54,248 nucleotides of DNA from Mycobacterium sp. (GTDB lineage Bacteria; Actinomycetota; Actinomycetes; Mycobacteriales; Mycobacteriaceae). The notes under the pieces were generated by a model. That model worked only from the letters and a program-made list of their open reading frames with translations, did no database searches and had not been told where the DNA came from. Made by a program: the position numbers and the translations under genes. The stretch lies in the NCBI RefSeq assembly GCF_002863225.1, contig NZ_PKEK01000018.1:1-54248 (forward strand). The letters are read 5' to 3'. Positions 39,535-50,621 of the stretch are shown piece after piece; position 1 is the first letter of the stretch, and each line of letters starts with the position of its first letter.

Positions 39535-41010
39535 TTATTTCTTTTCGCGCCAACCACGTTCGAACGGCAACCGCCAAGCCCGCGGAGCGATCAGCGGATG
39601 AACGGCGTTGGGACCCCACGAGTCGAGGTCGTAGCTGCGTGACGGCGGCGGGTCATCGAGCAACGGGGCCGAGACCTCCCACAACCGCTCGATGCCTTCG
39701 GCCGTGTTGTACAAGGTCCGGTCGCCGCGCATCGCATCGAGAATGAGTCGCTCGTATGCCTCCAGCACGTCGCCGGCGTGGCCGGTCTCTTCCATGGTGA
39801 ACTGAAGGCTCAGCTTGTCCAGCTTCATACCCGGACCCGGCCGCTTGCCGTAGAACGACAGCGACATCTTGGAAACGTCGGCGAGGTCGAAGGTCAAGTG
39901 ATCCGGACCCTTTTGTCCCACACCGGATCCCGAGGGAAACATGCTGCGCGGTGGCTCGTGGAACGCGATCGAGATGATGCGCTGGCCCTCGGCCAGACCC
40001 TTGCCGGTGCGCAGAAAGAACGGAACCCCGGCCCAGCGCCAGTTGTCGATCTCGCATTTGAGCGCGATGAACGTCTCGGTGTCTGATTCGGCGGAGACGC
40101 CGGGCTCGTCACGGTATCCGCGGTACTGGCCGCGAACGACCTTCTTGGGGTCCAGCGGCCGCATCGAGCGGAAGACCTTGTTCTTCTCTTCGCTGATCGC
40201 GGTGGACGCGAGTTCGGTGGGCGGCTCCATCGCGACGAACGCCAGGATCTGGAACAGGTGGGTGACCACCATGTCCTTGAACGCGCCGACGGATTCGTAG
40301 AATTGGGCTCGATTTTCGACGGTGAGCCGCTCGGGAACGTCGATCTGGATGTGATCGATGAACTGACGATTCCAGATCGGCTCGAACAGCCCATTGGCGA
40401 ACCGGAACGCGAGTATGTTCTGCGCGGCCTCTTTGCCGAGGAAGTGGTCGATCCGGAAAATCTGCTCTTCGTCGAATCGCTCGTGAATCGCCTTGTTGAG
40501 CTCCCGCGCGCTGTCCAGATCGACACCGAACGGCTTTTCCATGATGACGCGCGAGTTCTCGGCGAGGTCGGCCTTGTGCAGCATGTCCATCACGGGCATC
40601 ACCGCTTTGGGCGGCACGCTCAGGTAATGCAGCAGTCTGACCTCGCCATCGAGGATCTCCACCTGCTCGGCCACCGCGCCGGCCAGCGCTTCCGGACCGT
40701 CCTGCTGCGAAACGAAGGTCAGGTTGGCGATGAACTGCTCGAACAGTTCGTCCGCCACGTCGTGGCGGGCGAACTCTTTACAGGCTTTGTGCGCCTGCTT
40801 GCGGAACGCTTCGGTGTCGAGCTCGTCGAGTGAGGTTCCGACGACCCGCATCTCAGGAGCGAGCTTGGAGCAGGACAGGTGGAGCAGTCCCGGCAGCAGC
40901 TTCCGGCGTGCCAAATCGCCTGTGGCGCCGAATATTACGACGACGTGCGGCGGCACCGTGGTTCCCTGCGGTGTGGGCCCGTGGGCGTTCTCGGCGTCCG
41001 TCACATCCAC
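39535..41010 (-). CDS. zwf: glucose-6-phosphate 1-dehydrogenase
   Basis: 491 residues from GTG 41010; GTG 41004 and the upstream ATG 41070 are alternatives, and the region before the Rossmann motif is not conserved. NADP-binding FGATGDLARRK (about 27-37), the catalytic RIDHFLGKEAAQN and the late FYGKRPG/RLILDAMRGD segments are intact. First step of the oxidative pentose phosphate path, giving NADPH. H37Rv has two other zwf-type genes outside this region, so this is a further isozyme; I do not recall it at this place in M. tuberculosis. Confidence 0.93.
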   Translation of the reverse strand: MDVTDAENAHGPTPQGTTVPPHVVVIFGATGDLARRKLLPGLLHLSCSKLAPEMRVVGTSLDELDTEAFRKQAHKACKEFARHDVADELFEQFIANLTFVSQQDGPEALAGAVAEQVEILDGEVRLLHYLSVPPKAVMPVMDMLHKADLAENSRVIMEKPFGVDLDSARELNKAIHERFDEEQIFRIDHFLGKEAAQNILAFRFANGLFEPIWNRQFIDHIQIDVPERLTVENRAQFYESVGAFKDMVVTHLFQILAFVAMEPPTELASTAISEEKNKVFRSMRPLDPKKVVRGQYRGYRDEPGVSAESDTETFIALKCEIDNWRWAGVPFFLRTGKGLAEGQRIISIAFHEPPRSMFPSGSGVGQKGPDHLTFDLADVSKMSLSFYGKRPGPGMKLDKLSLQFTMEETGHAGDVLEAYERLILDAMRGDRTLYNTAEGIERLWEVSAPLLDDPPPSRSYDLDSWGPNAVHPLIAPRAWRLPFERGWREKK

Positions 41011-41082
41011 GATGGTAGCCAAGGCCGGTCGGTTCCACACCCCGCATAGGTAAACACTGGGCGCGGCCAAGAAGCCCGCTCG

Positions 41083-41289
41083 CTAGGGGACGCGATACCA
41101 GCCCCGCTCTTCACCGTAGGCCCAGCCACACGGTGCCCACTCCCACTTCTGGCCGTCGTCGCCACCCGAGACATTGCACTTGGGCCCGTTCGGGTCCGGT
41201 CCGTCTGTCGTGTCGTCCGCGTAAGCGATGCCGTTGCCCATGCTCACCGCAGCAACACAGGCCGCAATCATCATCAATTTCTTGGTCAT
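41083..41289 (-). CDS. small secreted protein
   Basis: 68 residues from ATG 41289 (AGGAAGGA upstream). Signal peptide MTKKLMMIAACVAAVSMGNG-IAYA-DD; the mature ~44 residues are acidic at first, contain two Cys (PKCNVSGG and APCGWAYG) likely to be disulfide-bonded, and are rich in Trp, Gly and Asp (KWEWAPCGWAYG). No family recognised. It ends 73 bp upstream of the zwf start on the same strand and could share its transcript. The 105-bp gap to sufT has no gene. Confidence 0.68.
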   Translation of the reverse strand: MTKKLMMIAACVAAVSMGNGIAYADDTTDGPDPNGPKCNVSGGDDGQKWEWAPCGWAYGEERGWYRVP

Positions 41290-41394
41290 AAAGCGGTCCT
41301 TCCTGTCCGTTGCGTCAATCTTTGCAGGCAGACGCATGGTGACGCGACCGCAAACCCGGCGAAACGAGGGGCATTAACAGGACGTTTACAGGGT

Positions 41395-41742
41395 TTAGAC
41401 GGTGAATCCGAGGGCGCGCAGCTGGTCCCTGCCGTCGTCGGTGATCTTGTCCGGGCCCCACGGCGGATTCCACACCCAGTTGATCCGCAGCTCGTCCACC
41501 AGGCCCGCTCCGATCAATGCGTTGCGCGACTGATCCTCGATGACGTCGGTCAACGGACAGGCCGGCGACGTCAACGTCATGTCGACCAGCGCCACGGTGC
41601 CCTCCTCCGCCTCTTCGAGGCTGACGCCGTAGACCAATCCGAGGTCGACGACATTGATGCCCAGCTCAGGGTCGACGACGTCGCGCATCGCCTCCTCGAT
41701 GTTTTCGAGCAGTTCGTTGTCCGGTGCCGCAATCTCACTCAT
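41395..41742 (-). CDS. sufT: SufT-like iron-sulfur maturation factor (DUF59), Rv1466 homologue
   Basis: 115 residues from ATG 41742, which overlaps the sufU stop by ATGA. MIP18/DUF59 fold: VVDPELGINVVDLGLVYG near residues 23-40, the conserved Cys in LTSPACPLTD, and a C-terminal NWVWNPPWGPDKI. A late-acting Fe-S carrier or targeting factor. The final gene of the SUF operon. Confidence 0.92.
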   Translation of the reverse strand: MSEIAAPDNELLENIEEAMRDVVDPELGINVVDLGLVYGVSLEEAEEGTVALVDMTLTSPACPLTDVIEDQSRNALIGAGLVDELRINWVWNPPWGPDKITDDGRDQLRALGFTV

Positions 41743-42200
41743 CTGCTGATCTCCTCCAGGTCGTGGCTCGCCTGGGCCAGCGCGTCCTTGAACGCCATCC
41801 AGCCCAACAGCGCGCATTTCACTCGCGCCGGGTATTTCGCGACGCCGGCGAACGCGACGCCGTCGCCCAGTACATCTTCGTCGCCTTCGACGTTTCCGCG
41901 TGAGGACACCATCTCGTTGAAAGCGGTGACAGTCTTGAGCGCCTGACCGACGCTCTGACCGATCACCTGCTCGGTCAGCACCGACGTGGCGGCCTGGCTG
42001 ATCGAGCAGCCCTGCCCGTCGTAGGACACGTCCTCGACGGTGTCACCGTCGGCCGACAGGGCCACCCGCAGTGTGATCTCGTCGCCGCACGTCGGGTTCT
42101 TGTGGTAGACCTCGGCGCCGAACGGCTCGCGCAGACCGCGGTGCTGCGGATGCTTGTAGTGATCGAGGATCACTTCCTGATACATCTGCTCGAGACGCAT
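41739..42200 (-). CDS. sufU: SufU zinc-dependent sulfurtransferase
   Basis: 153 residues. Zinc ligands C38, D40 (NPTCGD), C64 (GQGCSIS) and C128 (RVKCALLGW) are all present; C38 to C128 is the expected SufU spacing. Takes sulfane sulfur from SufS for cluster assembly on SufBCD. The ATG 42200 is 6 bp after the sufS stop. SufU rather than SufE is the Gram-positive type partner. Confidence 0.95.
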   Translation of the reverse strand: MRLEQMYQEVILDHYKHPQHRGLREPFGAEVYHKNPTCGDEITLRVALSADGDTVEDVSYDGQGCSISQAATSVLTEQVIGQSVGQALKTVTAFNEMVSSRGNVEGDEDVLGDGVAFAGVAKYPARVKCALLGWMAFKDALAQASHDLEEISR

Positions 42201-42206
42201 TGCGGC

Positions 42207-44241
<2,035 letters not shown>

Positions 44242-44243
44242 GG

Positions 44244-45428
44244 TCAGTTACTTCTCGCTTCAGTGATCGCTAGTTCTCGTTCAATGGCTTCGGTCAGGCG
44301 TTCGCGCACGGCGGGGACGGCGATCTTCGCGATGATCTCGTTGAAGAAACCGCGCACCACCAGACGCCGCGCCTGCGCTTCGGGGATACCGCGGGCACGC
44401 AGATAGAACAGCTGCTCGTCGTCGAATCTTCCGGTGGCACTGGCGTGTCCGGCGCCGGCGATCTCACCGGTCTCGATTTCCAGGTTGGGCACCGAATCGG
44501 CGCGGGCGCCGTCGGTCAGCACCAGGTTGCGGTTGACCTCGAAGGTGTCGGTTCCCTCGGCCTCGGCGCGGATCAGTACGTCGCCGATCCAGACCGTGTG
44601 CGCATCCGGCTTCTTGGAATCCGGATCACCTTGCAGCGCACCCTTGTACAGCACGTCGGATTTGCAGTTCGGCTGTGAATGGTCGACCAGCAGCCGTGCT
44701 TCGAAGTGCTGACCGTCGTCGGCGAAGTAGGTGCCCAGCAGCTGAGCGTCACCACCGGGGCCGTCGAAGCGCACGGTCGCCGTGGTGCGAACCAGATCGC
44801 CGCCCAGCGTGACGTTGACGTGCCCCAGCACCGCATCCTTACCGAGGCGGGCGTGGTGGGAGCTGACGTGCACTGTGTCGTCGGCCCAGTCCGCGATCCA
44901 GATGACGCCCAGGCCCGCCGAATCGCCGACGATGATCTCGACGTTGTCGGCGTAGGTGCCGCTGCCGCGTAGGTCGACGACGACGATCGCCCGCGACAGT
45001 TCCTCCACGCGGATCTGCAGGTGCCCGTAAGCCACCCCGCCCTCACCGGGCCCGGTGACGGTCACCTCGATCGGCTCTGCCACTTCGGTGTCGCGTGCGA
45101 CCGTGACGACGGTCGCCGAGTTGAACGACGAGAAGGCCTGAGCGGCAACACGATCGGCGGGAACACCACCCTGACCGAGGCGCTCGTCACCACGTCGCAC
45201 CGATTCGACGGTGACGCCCGGCCGCTCGGTGACCTCGATCGTCGCGGTTCCGGTCGCCGGGGCGGAGCCGTCGTGCAGCCCGCGCAACCGCTTGAGCGGA
45301 GTGAACCGCCACAGCTCGTCGCGGCCGCCCGGAACCTCGAACGCGTTGACGTCGAACGAGGAGAACAGCTCGCCCTTGTTGGCAGCGGCGAGGGCCGAAC
45401 CCTCGACCGCCTCAGTCAATCCCGTCAC
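44244..45428 (-). CDS. sufD: SufD scaffold subunit
   Basis: 394 residues from GTG 45428, one base overlapping the sufB stop. N-terminal helical region (ELFSSFDVNAFEVPGG), a central right-handed beta-helix, and a C-terminal helical SufC-binding motif FYLRARGIPEAQARRLVVRGFFNEI with the equivalent His in the helix core. Partner of SufB in the SufBC2D complex. Confidence 0.95.
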   Translation of the reverse strand: MTGLTEAVEGSALAAANKGELFSSFDVNAFEVPGGRDELWRFTPLKRLRGLHDGSAPATGTATIEVTERPGVTVESVRRGDERLGQGGVPADRVAAQAFSSFNSATVVTVARDTEVAEPIEVTVTGPGEGGVAYGHLQIRVEELSRAIVVVDLRGSGTYADNVEIIVGDSAGLGVIWIADWADDTVHVSSHHARLGKDAVLGHVNVTLGGDLVRTTATVRFDGPGGDAQLLGTYFADDGQHFEARLLVDHSQPNCKSDVLYKGALQGDPDSKKPDAHTVWIGDVLIRAEAEGTDTFEVNRNLVLTDGARADSVPNLEIETGEIAGAGHASATGRFDDEQLFYLRARGIPEAQARRLVVRGFFNEIIAKIAVPAVRERLTEAIERELAITEARSN

Positions 45429-46882
45429 TAGCCGACCGAGCCTTCCATCTGCAGCTCGATCAGCCGGTTGAGTTCGAGGGCGTATTCCATCGGCAGTTCC
45501 TTGGCGATCGGCTCGACGAAGCCGCGCACCACCATTGCCATCGCCTCGTCCTCGGTGAGCCCGCGACTCATCAGATAAAACAGCTGGGTGTCGCTGACCT
45601 TGGACACGGTGGCCTCGTGACCCATCGTCACGTCGTCCTCGCGGATGTCGACGTACGGATAGGTGTCACTGCGGCTGATCGTATCCACGAGTAGCGCATC
45701 GCATTTCACGCTCGACCGCGATCCGTGCGAGCCCTTGTTCACCTGAACCAGCCCGCGGTAGGAGGCGCGACCGCCGCCGCGAGCAACCGACTTGGACACG
45801 ATGTTGCTCGAGGTGTTGGGTGCCAGGTGCAGCATCTTGGCGCCGGTGTCCTGGTGCTGGCCCTCGCCGGCGAATGCGACCGAAAGCACCTCACCCTTGG
45901 CGTATTCGCCGGTCATCCAGACCGCCGGGTATTTCATCGTGACCTTCGACCCGATGTTGCCGTCGACCCACTCCATGGTGGCGCCGGCCTCGGCCCGCGC
46001 CCGCTTGGTGACCAGGTTGTAGACGTTGTTGGACCAGTTCTGGATGGTCGTGTAACGGCAACGGCCGCCGGGCTTCACGATGATCTCCACGACCGCGGAG
46101 TGCAGCGAGTCGCTCTTGTAGATCGGCGCGGTACAGCCCTCGACGTAGTGCACGTAGGCGTCCTCGTCGACGATGATCAGCGTCCGCTCGAACTGGCCCA
46201 TGTTCTCGGTGTTGATCCGGAAGTAGGCCTGCAGCGGGATATCGACGTGGACCCCCTTGGGCACGTAGATGAACGACCCACCGCTCCACACAGCGGAATT
46301 CAGCGCCGAGAACTTGTTGTCCCCGGCCGGGATCACCGTTCCGAAATACTTCTGGAACAGCTCCGGGTGCTCACGCAGGCCGGAGTCGGTGTCCAGGAAG
46401 ATGACGCCCTGCGCTTCGAGGTCCTCGCGGATCGAGTGGTAGACCACCTCGGACTCGTACTGCGCCGCAACGCCGGAAACCAGGCGCTGCTTCTCCGCCT
46501 CGGGGATGCCGAGCTTGTCGTAGGTGTTCTTGATGTCCGCGGGCAGGTCATCCCAGGTGGCGGCCTGCTTCTCGCTGGACCGCACGAAGTACTTGATGTT
46601 GTCGAAGTGGATTCCCTCGAGGTCAGAACCCCAGTTCGGCATCGGCTTGCGCTCGAAGATGCGCAGCGCCTTGAGCCGGTGCTCCAGCATCCACTCCGGC
46701 TCGTTCTTCTTGCCCGAGATGTCGCGCACCACCGCCTCGGACAGTCCGCGCTGCGCGCTGGCGCCAGCCACGTCGGAGTCGGACCACCCATAGCCGTAGC
46801 GGCCCAGCGACGCGATCGTCTCTTCCTGGGTCAGCGTCTCGGTGGGTGTGACCGCCTTGGCGGCCTCCGGGGTGAGGGTCAT
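45428..46882 (-). CDS. sufB: SufB scaffold subunit, intein-free
   Basis: 484 residues. The beta-helix core carries [37 protein letters not shown] and the C-terminal [22 protein letters not shown]ufC-docking helix. Nascent [4Fe-4S] is built at the SufB/SufD interface. The M. tuberculosis SufB gene contains an intein (about 846 residues in all, recalled); this protein is of normal length and uninterrupted across GCTAPIYK, where I recall the insertion. ATG 46882 overlaps the sufR stop (ATGA). Confidence 0.97.
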   Translation of the reverse strand: MTLTPEAAKAVTPTETLTQEETIASLGRYGYGWSDSDVAGASAQRGLSEAVVRDISGKKNEPEWMLEHRLKALRIFERKPMPNWGSDLEGIHFDNIKYFVRSSEKQAATWDDLPADIKNTYDKLGIPEAEKQRLVSGVAAQYESEVVYHSIREDLEAQGVIFLDTDSGLREHPELFQKYFGTVIPAGDNKFSALNSAVWSGGSFIYVPKGVHVDIPLQAYFRINTENMGQFERTLIIVDEDAYVHYVEGCTAPIYKSDSLHSAVVEIIVKPGGRCRYTTIQNWSNNVYNLVTKRARAEAGATMEWVDGNIGSKVTMKYPAVWMTGEYAKGEVLSVAFAGEGQHQDTGAKMLHLAPNTSSNIVSKSVARGGGRASYRGLVQVNKGSHGSRSSVKCDALLVDTISRSDTYPYVDIREDDVTMGHEATVSKVSDTQLFYLMSRGLTEDEAMAMVVRGFVEPIAKELPMEYALELNRLIELQMEGSVG

Positions 46883-47652
46883 TGCGACACTCCTTTGGTG
46901 CTCGTGGTTGCTTCGGCACGGGCTGTGCGCCGAAGGTCAGTCGATGTGGCTTCCGCCGTGGCGAGCGGCACGTGGGTGGTGCAGGCGCAATCGCCGTTGA
47001 CGATCGTTGCGAGCCGTTGCACGTGAGTACCCAGAACCTCCGCTATCGCCTGCTGTTCGGTTTCGCACAACTCCGGGAACTCCTCGGCGACGTGCGACAC
47101 CGGGCAATGATGTTGGCAGATCTGTACGCCGTGGATGGGACCGCCCACCTGTGTGGTGGTCGCGACGTAGCCGGCCTTGGACAGCGCCCCGGCGATCCGC
47201 TCCGCTGTCGCCTCGATCTCCTCGTCGGCATCGGAGTCGGCCGCCACGACGTCGGACAGGATCGAGTCGATGCGCTGACGGGCGAAGCTGCGTACCGCCT
47301 CTTCACCGCCGATCGCGCGGAGTTGACGCATCGCGGCCGAGGCGAGGTCGTCGTAGCTGTGGTCCAGCTTGCCGCGACCGGTCGGGGTCAGCCGATAGCG
47401 CTTGGCCGGGCGGCCCCGTCCCGCTTGCTGCCATGGCGCGGCGGGTGCCGACTCCGCTTCGCCCATCTCGATCAGCACGTCGAGATGGCGGCGCACTCCG
47501 GCGGCCGACAATCCGAGTTGTTCGCCGATCTGCCCGGCGGTGATCGACCCGGACTCCAGCAGCAGCCGAATGACGGCACTGCGAGTCTGACCGTCGTGCG
47601 TCGCGGCAGCCGCGGCTGCTTCGACGCTGGGGACGGCGGGCGATAATTCCAC
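46879..47652 (-). CDS. sufR: SufR, Fe-S-sensing repressor of the suf operon
   Basis: 257 residues from GTG 47652; a TTG at 47691 would add 13 non-conserved residues. A DeoR/ArsR-type winged helix ([20 protein letters not shown]...[19 protein letters not shown]) is followed by a C-terminal effector domain with the cluster cysteines in [20 protein letters not shown] and NGDCACTTH. Binds [4Fe-4S] and represses suf when clusters are abundant. First gene of a single long operon running sufR-B-D-C-S-U-T. Confidence 0.93.
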   Translation of the reverse strand: MELSPAVPSVEAAAAAATHDGQTRSAVIRLLLESGSITAGQIGEQLGLSAAGVRRHLDVLIEMGEAESAPAAPWQQAGRGRPAKRYRLTPTGRGKLDHSYDDLASAAMRQLRAIGGEEAVRSFARQRIDSILSDVVAADSDADEEIEATAERIAGALSKAGYVATTTQVGGPIHGVQICQHHCPVSHVAEEFPELCETEQQAIAEVLGTHVQRLATIVNGDCACTTHVPLATAEATSTDLRRTARAEATTSTKGVSQ

Positions 47653-47663
47653 AACACCAGTGT
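47649..47663 (-). promoter_or_regulatory. candidate SufR binding site at the sufR start
   Basis: On the minus strand ACACT-GGTGT-TGTGG spans the preferred sufR GTG. M. tuberculosis SufR is reported, as I recall, to bind ACACT-N5-TGAGA upstream of suf, so the left half and spacing match and the right half differs in two positions. Also contains ACAC-TG-GTGT symmetry. A plausible autoregulatory site. Confidence 0.45.
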
Positions 47664-47757
47664 GACGCAATTCCGGGAGCGGGTCTAGCAAGGTTACCCT
47701 CTGCCATGGTTGCGCTGGTCACACCTGACCACTTCGGCACCACCCGGGCGGTCGGTC

Positions 47758-47918
47758 ACACGACGGCGACCCGCTGCGCCCGGCTCCGCCGCGCTGGCGA
47801 TCGCCGCTACTACACGACGGCGACCCGCTGCGCCCGGCTCCGCCGCGCTGGCGATCGCCGCTACTACACGACGGCGACCCGCTGCGCCCGGCTCCGCCGC
47901 GCTGGCGATCGCCGCTAC
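47758..47918. repeat. 54-bp tandem repeat, three copies (minisatellite/VNTR)
   Basis: Unit starting ACACGACGGCGACCCGCTGC and ending TCGCCGCTACT occurs at 47758-47811, 47812-47865 and 47866-47918 with no internal mismatch; only the last base of copy 3 differs. 54 is a multiple of three and the array stays open in frame with mptB from an ATG at 47706 (TTATRCARLRRAGDRRYY per unit). It occupies the region between the divergent sufR and mptB starts. Comparable in size to mycobacterial MIRU-type repeats. Confidence 0.95.
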
Positions 47919-47927
47919 GCTGCTGTG

Positions 47928-49631
47928 ATGGCAGACCGCCACCACTCGCTGAGTTCGTCGATCGCCAGCCTGCACGGCGACGAGCTCGCGGTGGGCCAGC
48001 CACTGAATGACGCCGAGGAACGCGCGCTTCGCCGGACCCGGGTTTTCGGTGCCACCGGCACGGTGCTGATGGCCATCGGAGCGCTCGGCGCCGGGGCCCG
48101 CCCGGTGGTCCAGGATCCCACTTTCGGTGTCCGGCTGCTCAACCTGCCGTCGCGGATCCAGACGGTGTCGTTGACGATGACCACTACCGGCGCGGTGATG
48201 ATGGCCCTGGCCTGGCTGATGCTCGGCCGGTTCGCGCTGGGCAAGCGGCGGATGTCACGAGGCGACCTGGACCGGACCCTGCTGCTGTGGGTGCTGCCGT
48301 TGCTGCTCGCTCCCCCGATGTTCAGCAAGGACGTCTACTCCTACCTGGCACAGAGCCGGATCTGCTGGCTGGGCCTCGACCCGTACCGGGTGGGGCCGGC
48401 GACCGGACTGGGCCTGGGTCATGTGTTCACTCTCTCGGTGCCCAGCCTGTGGCGGGAGACGCCGGCGCCCTACGGCCCGCTGTTCCTGTGGGTGGGCCGT
48501 GGGATTTCGGCGCTGACCGGCGAGAACATCGTCGCCGCCGTGTTGTGTCACCGGCTCGTGGTGCTGCTCGGGGTGGGACTGATCGTGTGGGCCACCCCGC
48601 GGCTGGCGCGTCGCTGCGGCGTCGCCGAGGTCAGCGCGCTGTGGCTGGGTGCGGCCAACCCGCTGCTGATCATGCATTTGGTCGCGGGCATCCACAACGA
48701 GGCGCCGATGCTGGGACTGATGCTGGCCGGCACCGAGTTCGCGCTGCGCGGCGTCGACTCCACCAGACCGCTGTGGCCACGGCCTTGGCCGCGGGCCAGT
48801 GGCGACCGGGCCGACTGGACGCCGCTGGTGATGTTGCTCAGCGGGGCCGTGCTGATCGCGCTGTCGTCGCAGATCAAGCTGCCCTCGCTGTTGGCTCTGG
48901 GCTTTGTGACGATGGCGCTGGCCCAGCGATACGGCGGCGGCGTGAAGGCCTTTCTGTTGTCCGGCAGCCTGATGGCGGGGTTGTCGCTGGTGGTGATGGC
49001 GGCGGTCGGCTCGGCCAGCCGGTTGGGTTTCGGCTGGATCTTCACTCTGGGCACCGCCAACGTGGTGCGCAGCTGGATGTCGCCGCCGACGCTCATCGCG
49101 CTGGGCACCGGACAGGTCGGGATCCTGTTGGGGTTGGGCGATCACACCACCGCCGTGCTGTCGCTGACCCGTGGCATCGGCGTCCTGATCATCGCCGTGT
49201 TGGTCGCCTGGCTGCTGTTGGCGGTGCTGCGAGGCCGCCTCCACCCGGTCGGCGGGCTCGGTGTCGCACTCGGCGGCACGGTTCTGCTGTTTCCGGTGGT
49301 GCAGCCCTGGTATCTGCTGTGGGCGATCATCCCGCTGGCGGCCTGGGCCACCCGCCCGGGATTCCGGCTCGCGGTGATCATCGTGACGATCGTGGTCGGC
49401 ATCTTCGGCCCGACCGCCAACGGCGACCGGTTCGCCTTGTTCCAGATCGTCGACGCGACAGTGGCCAGCACGATCCTGGTGCTGTTGCTGATCGCCATCA
49501 CCTACGACCGGCTGCCCTGGCGCCCACTGATCGCCGAAGAACTCACCGCCTCCGCGCCCGGCGACCTGACACCACCTGACCAGGCCGCTCAGCCCGATCC
49601 CCGGCCCGACGCTTACGCTCAAACGTCGTGA
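47928..49631 (+). CDS. mptB: alpha-(1->6)-mannopyranosyltransferase MptB, Rv1459c homologue
   Basis: 567 residues from ATG 47928 (MADRHHSLSSSIASLHGDE), matching the Rv1459c N-terminus as I recall it. A GT-C glycosyltransferase with about 12-13 hydrophobic segments; the first loop holds the acidic metal/sugar motif SKDVYSYLAQSRI. It makes the alpha-1,6-mannan core of lipomannan and lipoarabinomannan at the membrane. An upstream ATG at 47706 would add 74 residues encoded mostly by the tandem repeat; this is judged unlikely. Its TGA overlaps the ABC ATPase GTG. Confidence 0.93.
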   Translation: MADRHHSLSSSIASLHGDELAVGQPLNDAEERALRRTRVFGATGTVLMAIGALGAGARPVVQDPTFGVRLLNLPSRIQTVSLTMTTTGAVMMALAWLMLGRFALGKRRMSRGDLDRTLLLWVLPLLLAPPMFSKDVYSYLAQSRICWLGLDPYRVGPATGLGLGHVFTLSVPSLWRETPAPYGPLFLWVGRGISALTGENIVAAVLCHRLVVLLGVGLIVWATPRLARRCGVAEVSALWLGAANPLLIMHLVAGIHNEAPMLGLMLAGTEFALRGVDSTRPLWPRPWPRASGDRADWTPLVMLLSGAVLIALSSQIKLPSLLALGFVTMALAQRYGGGVKAFLLSGSLMAGLSLVVMAAVGSASRLGFGWIFTLGTANVVRSWMSPPTLIALGTGQVGILLGLGDHTTAVLSLTRGIGVLIIAVLVAWLLLAVLRGRLHPVGGLGVALGGTVLLFPVVQPWYLLWAIIPLAAWATRPGFRLAVIIVTIVVGIFGPTANGDRFALFQIVDATVASTILVLLLIAITYDRLPWRPLIAEELTASAPGDLTPPDQAAQPDPRPDAYAQTS

Positions 49632-50572
49632 GCCCAGCATCTGATACCCCGGTGCGGCTGCGCGGGGTGTGTAAGCAATACGGCTCGGGCGCAGGCGCTG
49701 TCACCGCCGTGTCGCAGCTCGACCTCGAGGTGCACACCGCGGAGGTGCTGGCGTTACTCGGCCCCAACGGCGCCGGGAAGACCACGACGGTCGAGATGTG
49801 CGAAGGGTTCGTCCGCCCGGACGCCGGCAGCATCGAGGTGCTCGGGCTCGATCCGGTCGCCGACAACGCTCGCCTGCGGCCGCGCATCGGCGTCATGTTG
49901 CAGGGCGGCGGCGGCTATCCCGCGGCGCGGGCCGGCGAGATGCTCAACCTGGTGGCGTCCTACGCCGCGGACCCGCTCGACCCGCAATGGCTGCTGGACA
50001 CCCTGGGGCTGACCGAGACCGCCCGCACCACCTATCGGCGGCTGTCCGGGGGCCAGCAGCAGCGCCTGGCCCTGGCCTGCGCGCTGGTCGGCCGGCCGGA
50101 GCTGGTCTTTCTCGACGAGCCGACCGCAGGCATGGATGCCCAGGCGCGAATCCTGGTGTGGGAGTTGATCGATGCGCTGCGCCGCGACGGCGTGACTGTA
50201 GTGCTCACGACCCACCAGCTCAAGGAAGCCGAGGAACTCGCCGACCGGCTGGTGATCATCGACCACGGGGTGACGGTCGCGTCCGGAACACCGGCGGAGT
50301 TGACCCGCAGCGGCGCCAAGGGCCAGCTCCGATTCAGCGCTCCCCCGCGACTGGAGCTGTCATTGCTGACGTCGGCCCTGCCAGAGGACTACCAGGCGTC
50401 GGAGCCGACACCGGGCGAGTATCTGGTCGAAGGCGCGGTGGACCCACAGGTGCTGGCCACCGTCACCGCGTGGTGCGCCCAGATCAACGTGCTGGCGACC
50501 GACCTGCGGGTCGAGCAACGCAGCCTCGAAGACGTGTTCCTCGAGCTGACCGGCCGCGAGTTGCGCTCATGA
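49628..50572 (+). CDS. ABC transporter ATP-binding protein, Rv1458c homologue
   Basis: 314 residues from GTG 49628 overlapping the mptB stop. Walker A GPNGAGKT, signature LSGGQQQR, Walker B LVFLDEPTAGMD, switch His in THQL; a C-terminal ~90-residue extension as in DrrA-like exporters. Forms a two-gene exporter with the permease 49 bp downstream. Conserved upstream of ctaA in mycobacteria; the exported substrate is not known. Confidence 0.92.
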   Translation: MSPASDTPVRLRGVCKQYGSGAGAVTAVSQLDLEVHTAEVLALLGPNGAGKTTTVEMCEGFVRPDAGSIEVLGLDPVADNARLRPRIGVMLQGGGGYPAARAGEMLNLVASYAADPLDPQWLLDTLGLTETARTTYRRLSGGQQQRLALACALVGRPELVFLDEPTAGMDAQARILVWELIDALRRDGVTVVLTTHQLKEAEELADRLVIIDHGVTVASGTPAELTRSGAKGQLRFSAPPRLELSLLTSALPEDYQASEPTPGEYLVEGAVDPQVLATVTAWCAQINVLATDLRVEQRSLEDVFLELTGRELRS

Positions 50573-50621
50573 CCCGCGCCGGTCGGGTTGGCGGACACCG
50601 AGATGCCGAGGAGCGGCGCCC

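Noticed and set aside
46879..47691. TTG 47691 as sufR start
   Set aside because: The 13 added residues (LDPLPELRHTG) are not conserved and overlap likely promoter sequence; GTG 47652 fits better, although this is not certain.
47758..47918. Tandem 54-bp units as a CRISPR array
   Set aside because: Units are contiguous with no unique spacers and no cas genes nearby.
47706..47927. Extension of MptB through the tandem repeat (74 codons from ATG 47706)
   Set aside because: The repeat-encoded sequence is highly basic and not found in MptB orthologues as I recall them; the conserved N-terminus begins at 47928. Kept as an option in the repeat finding.
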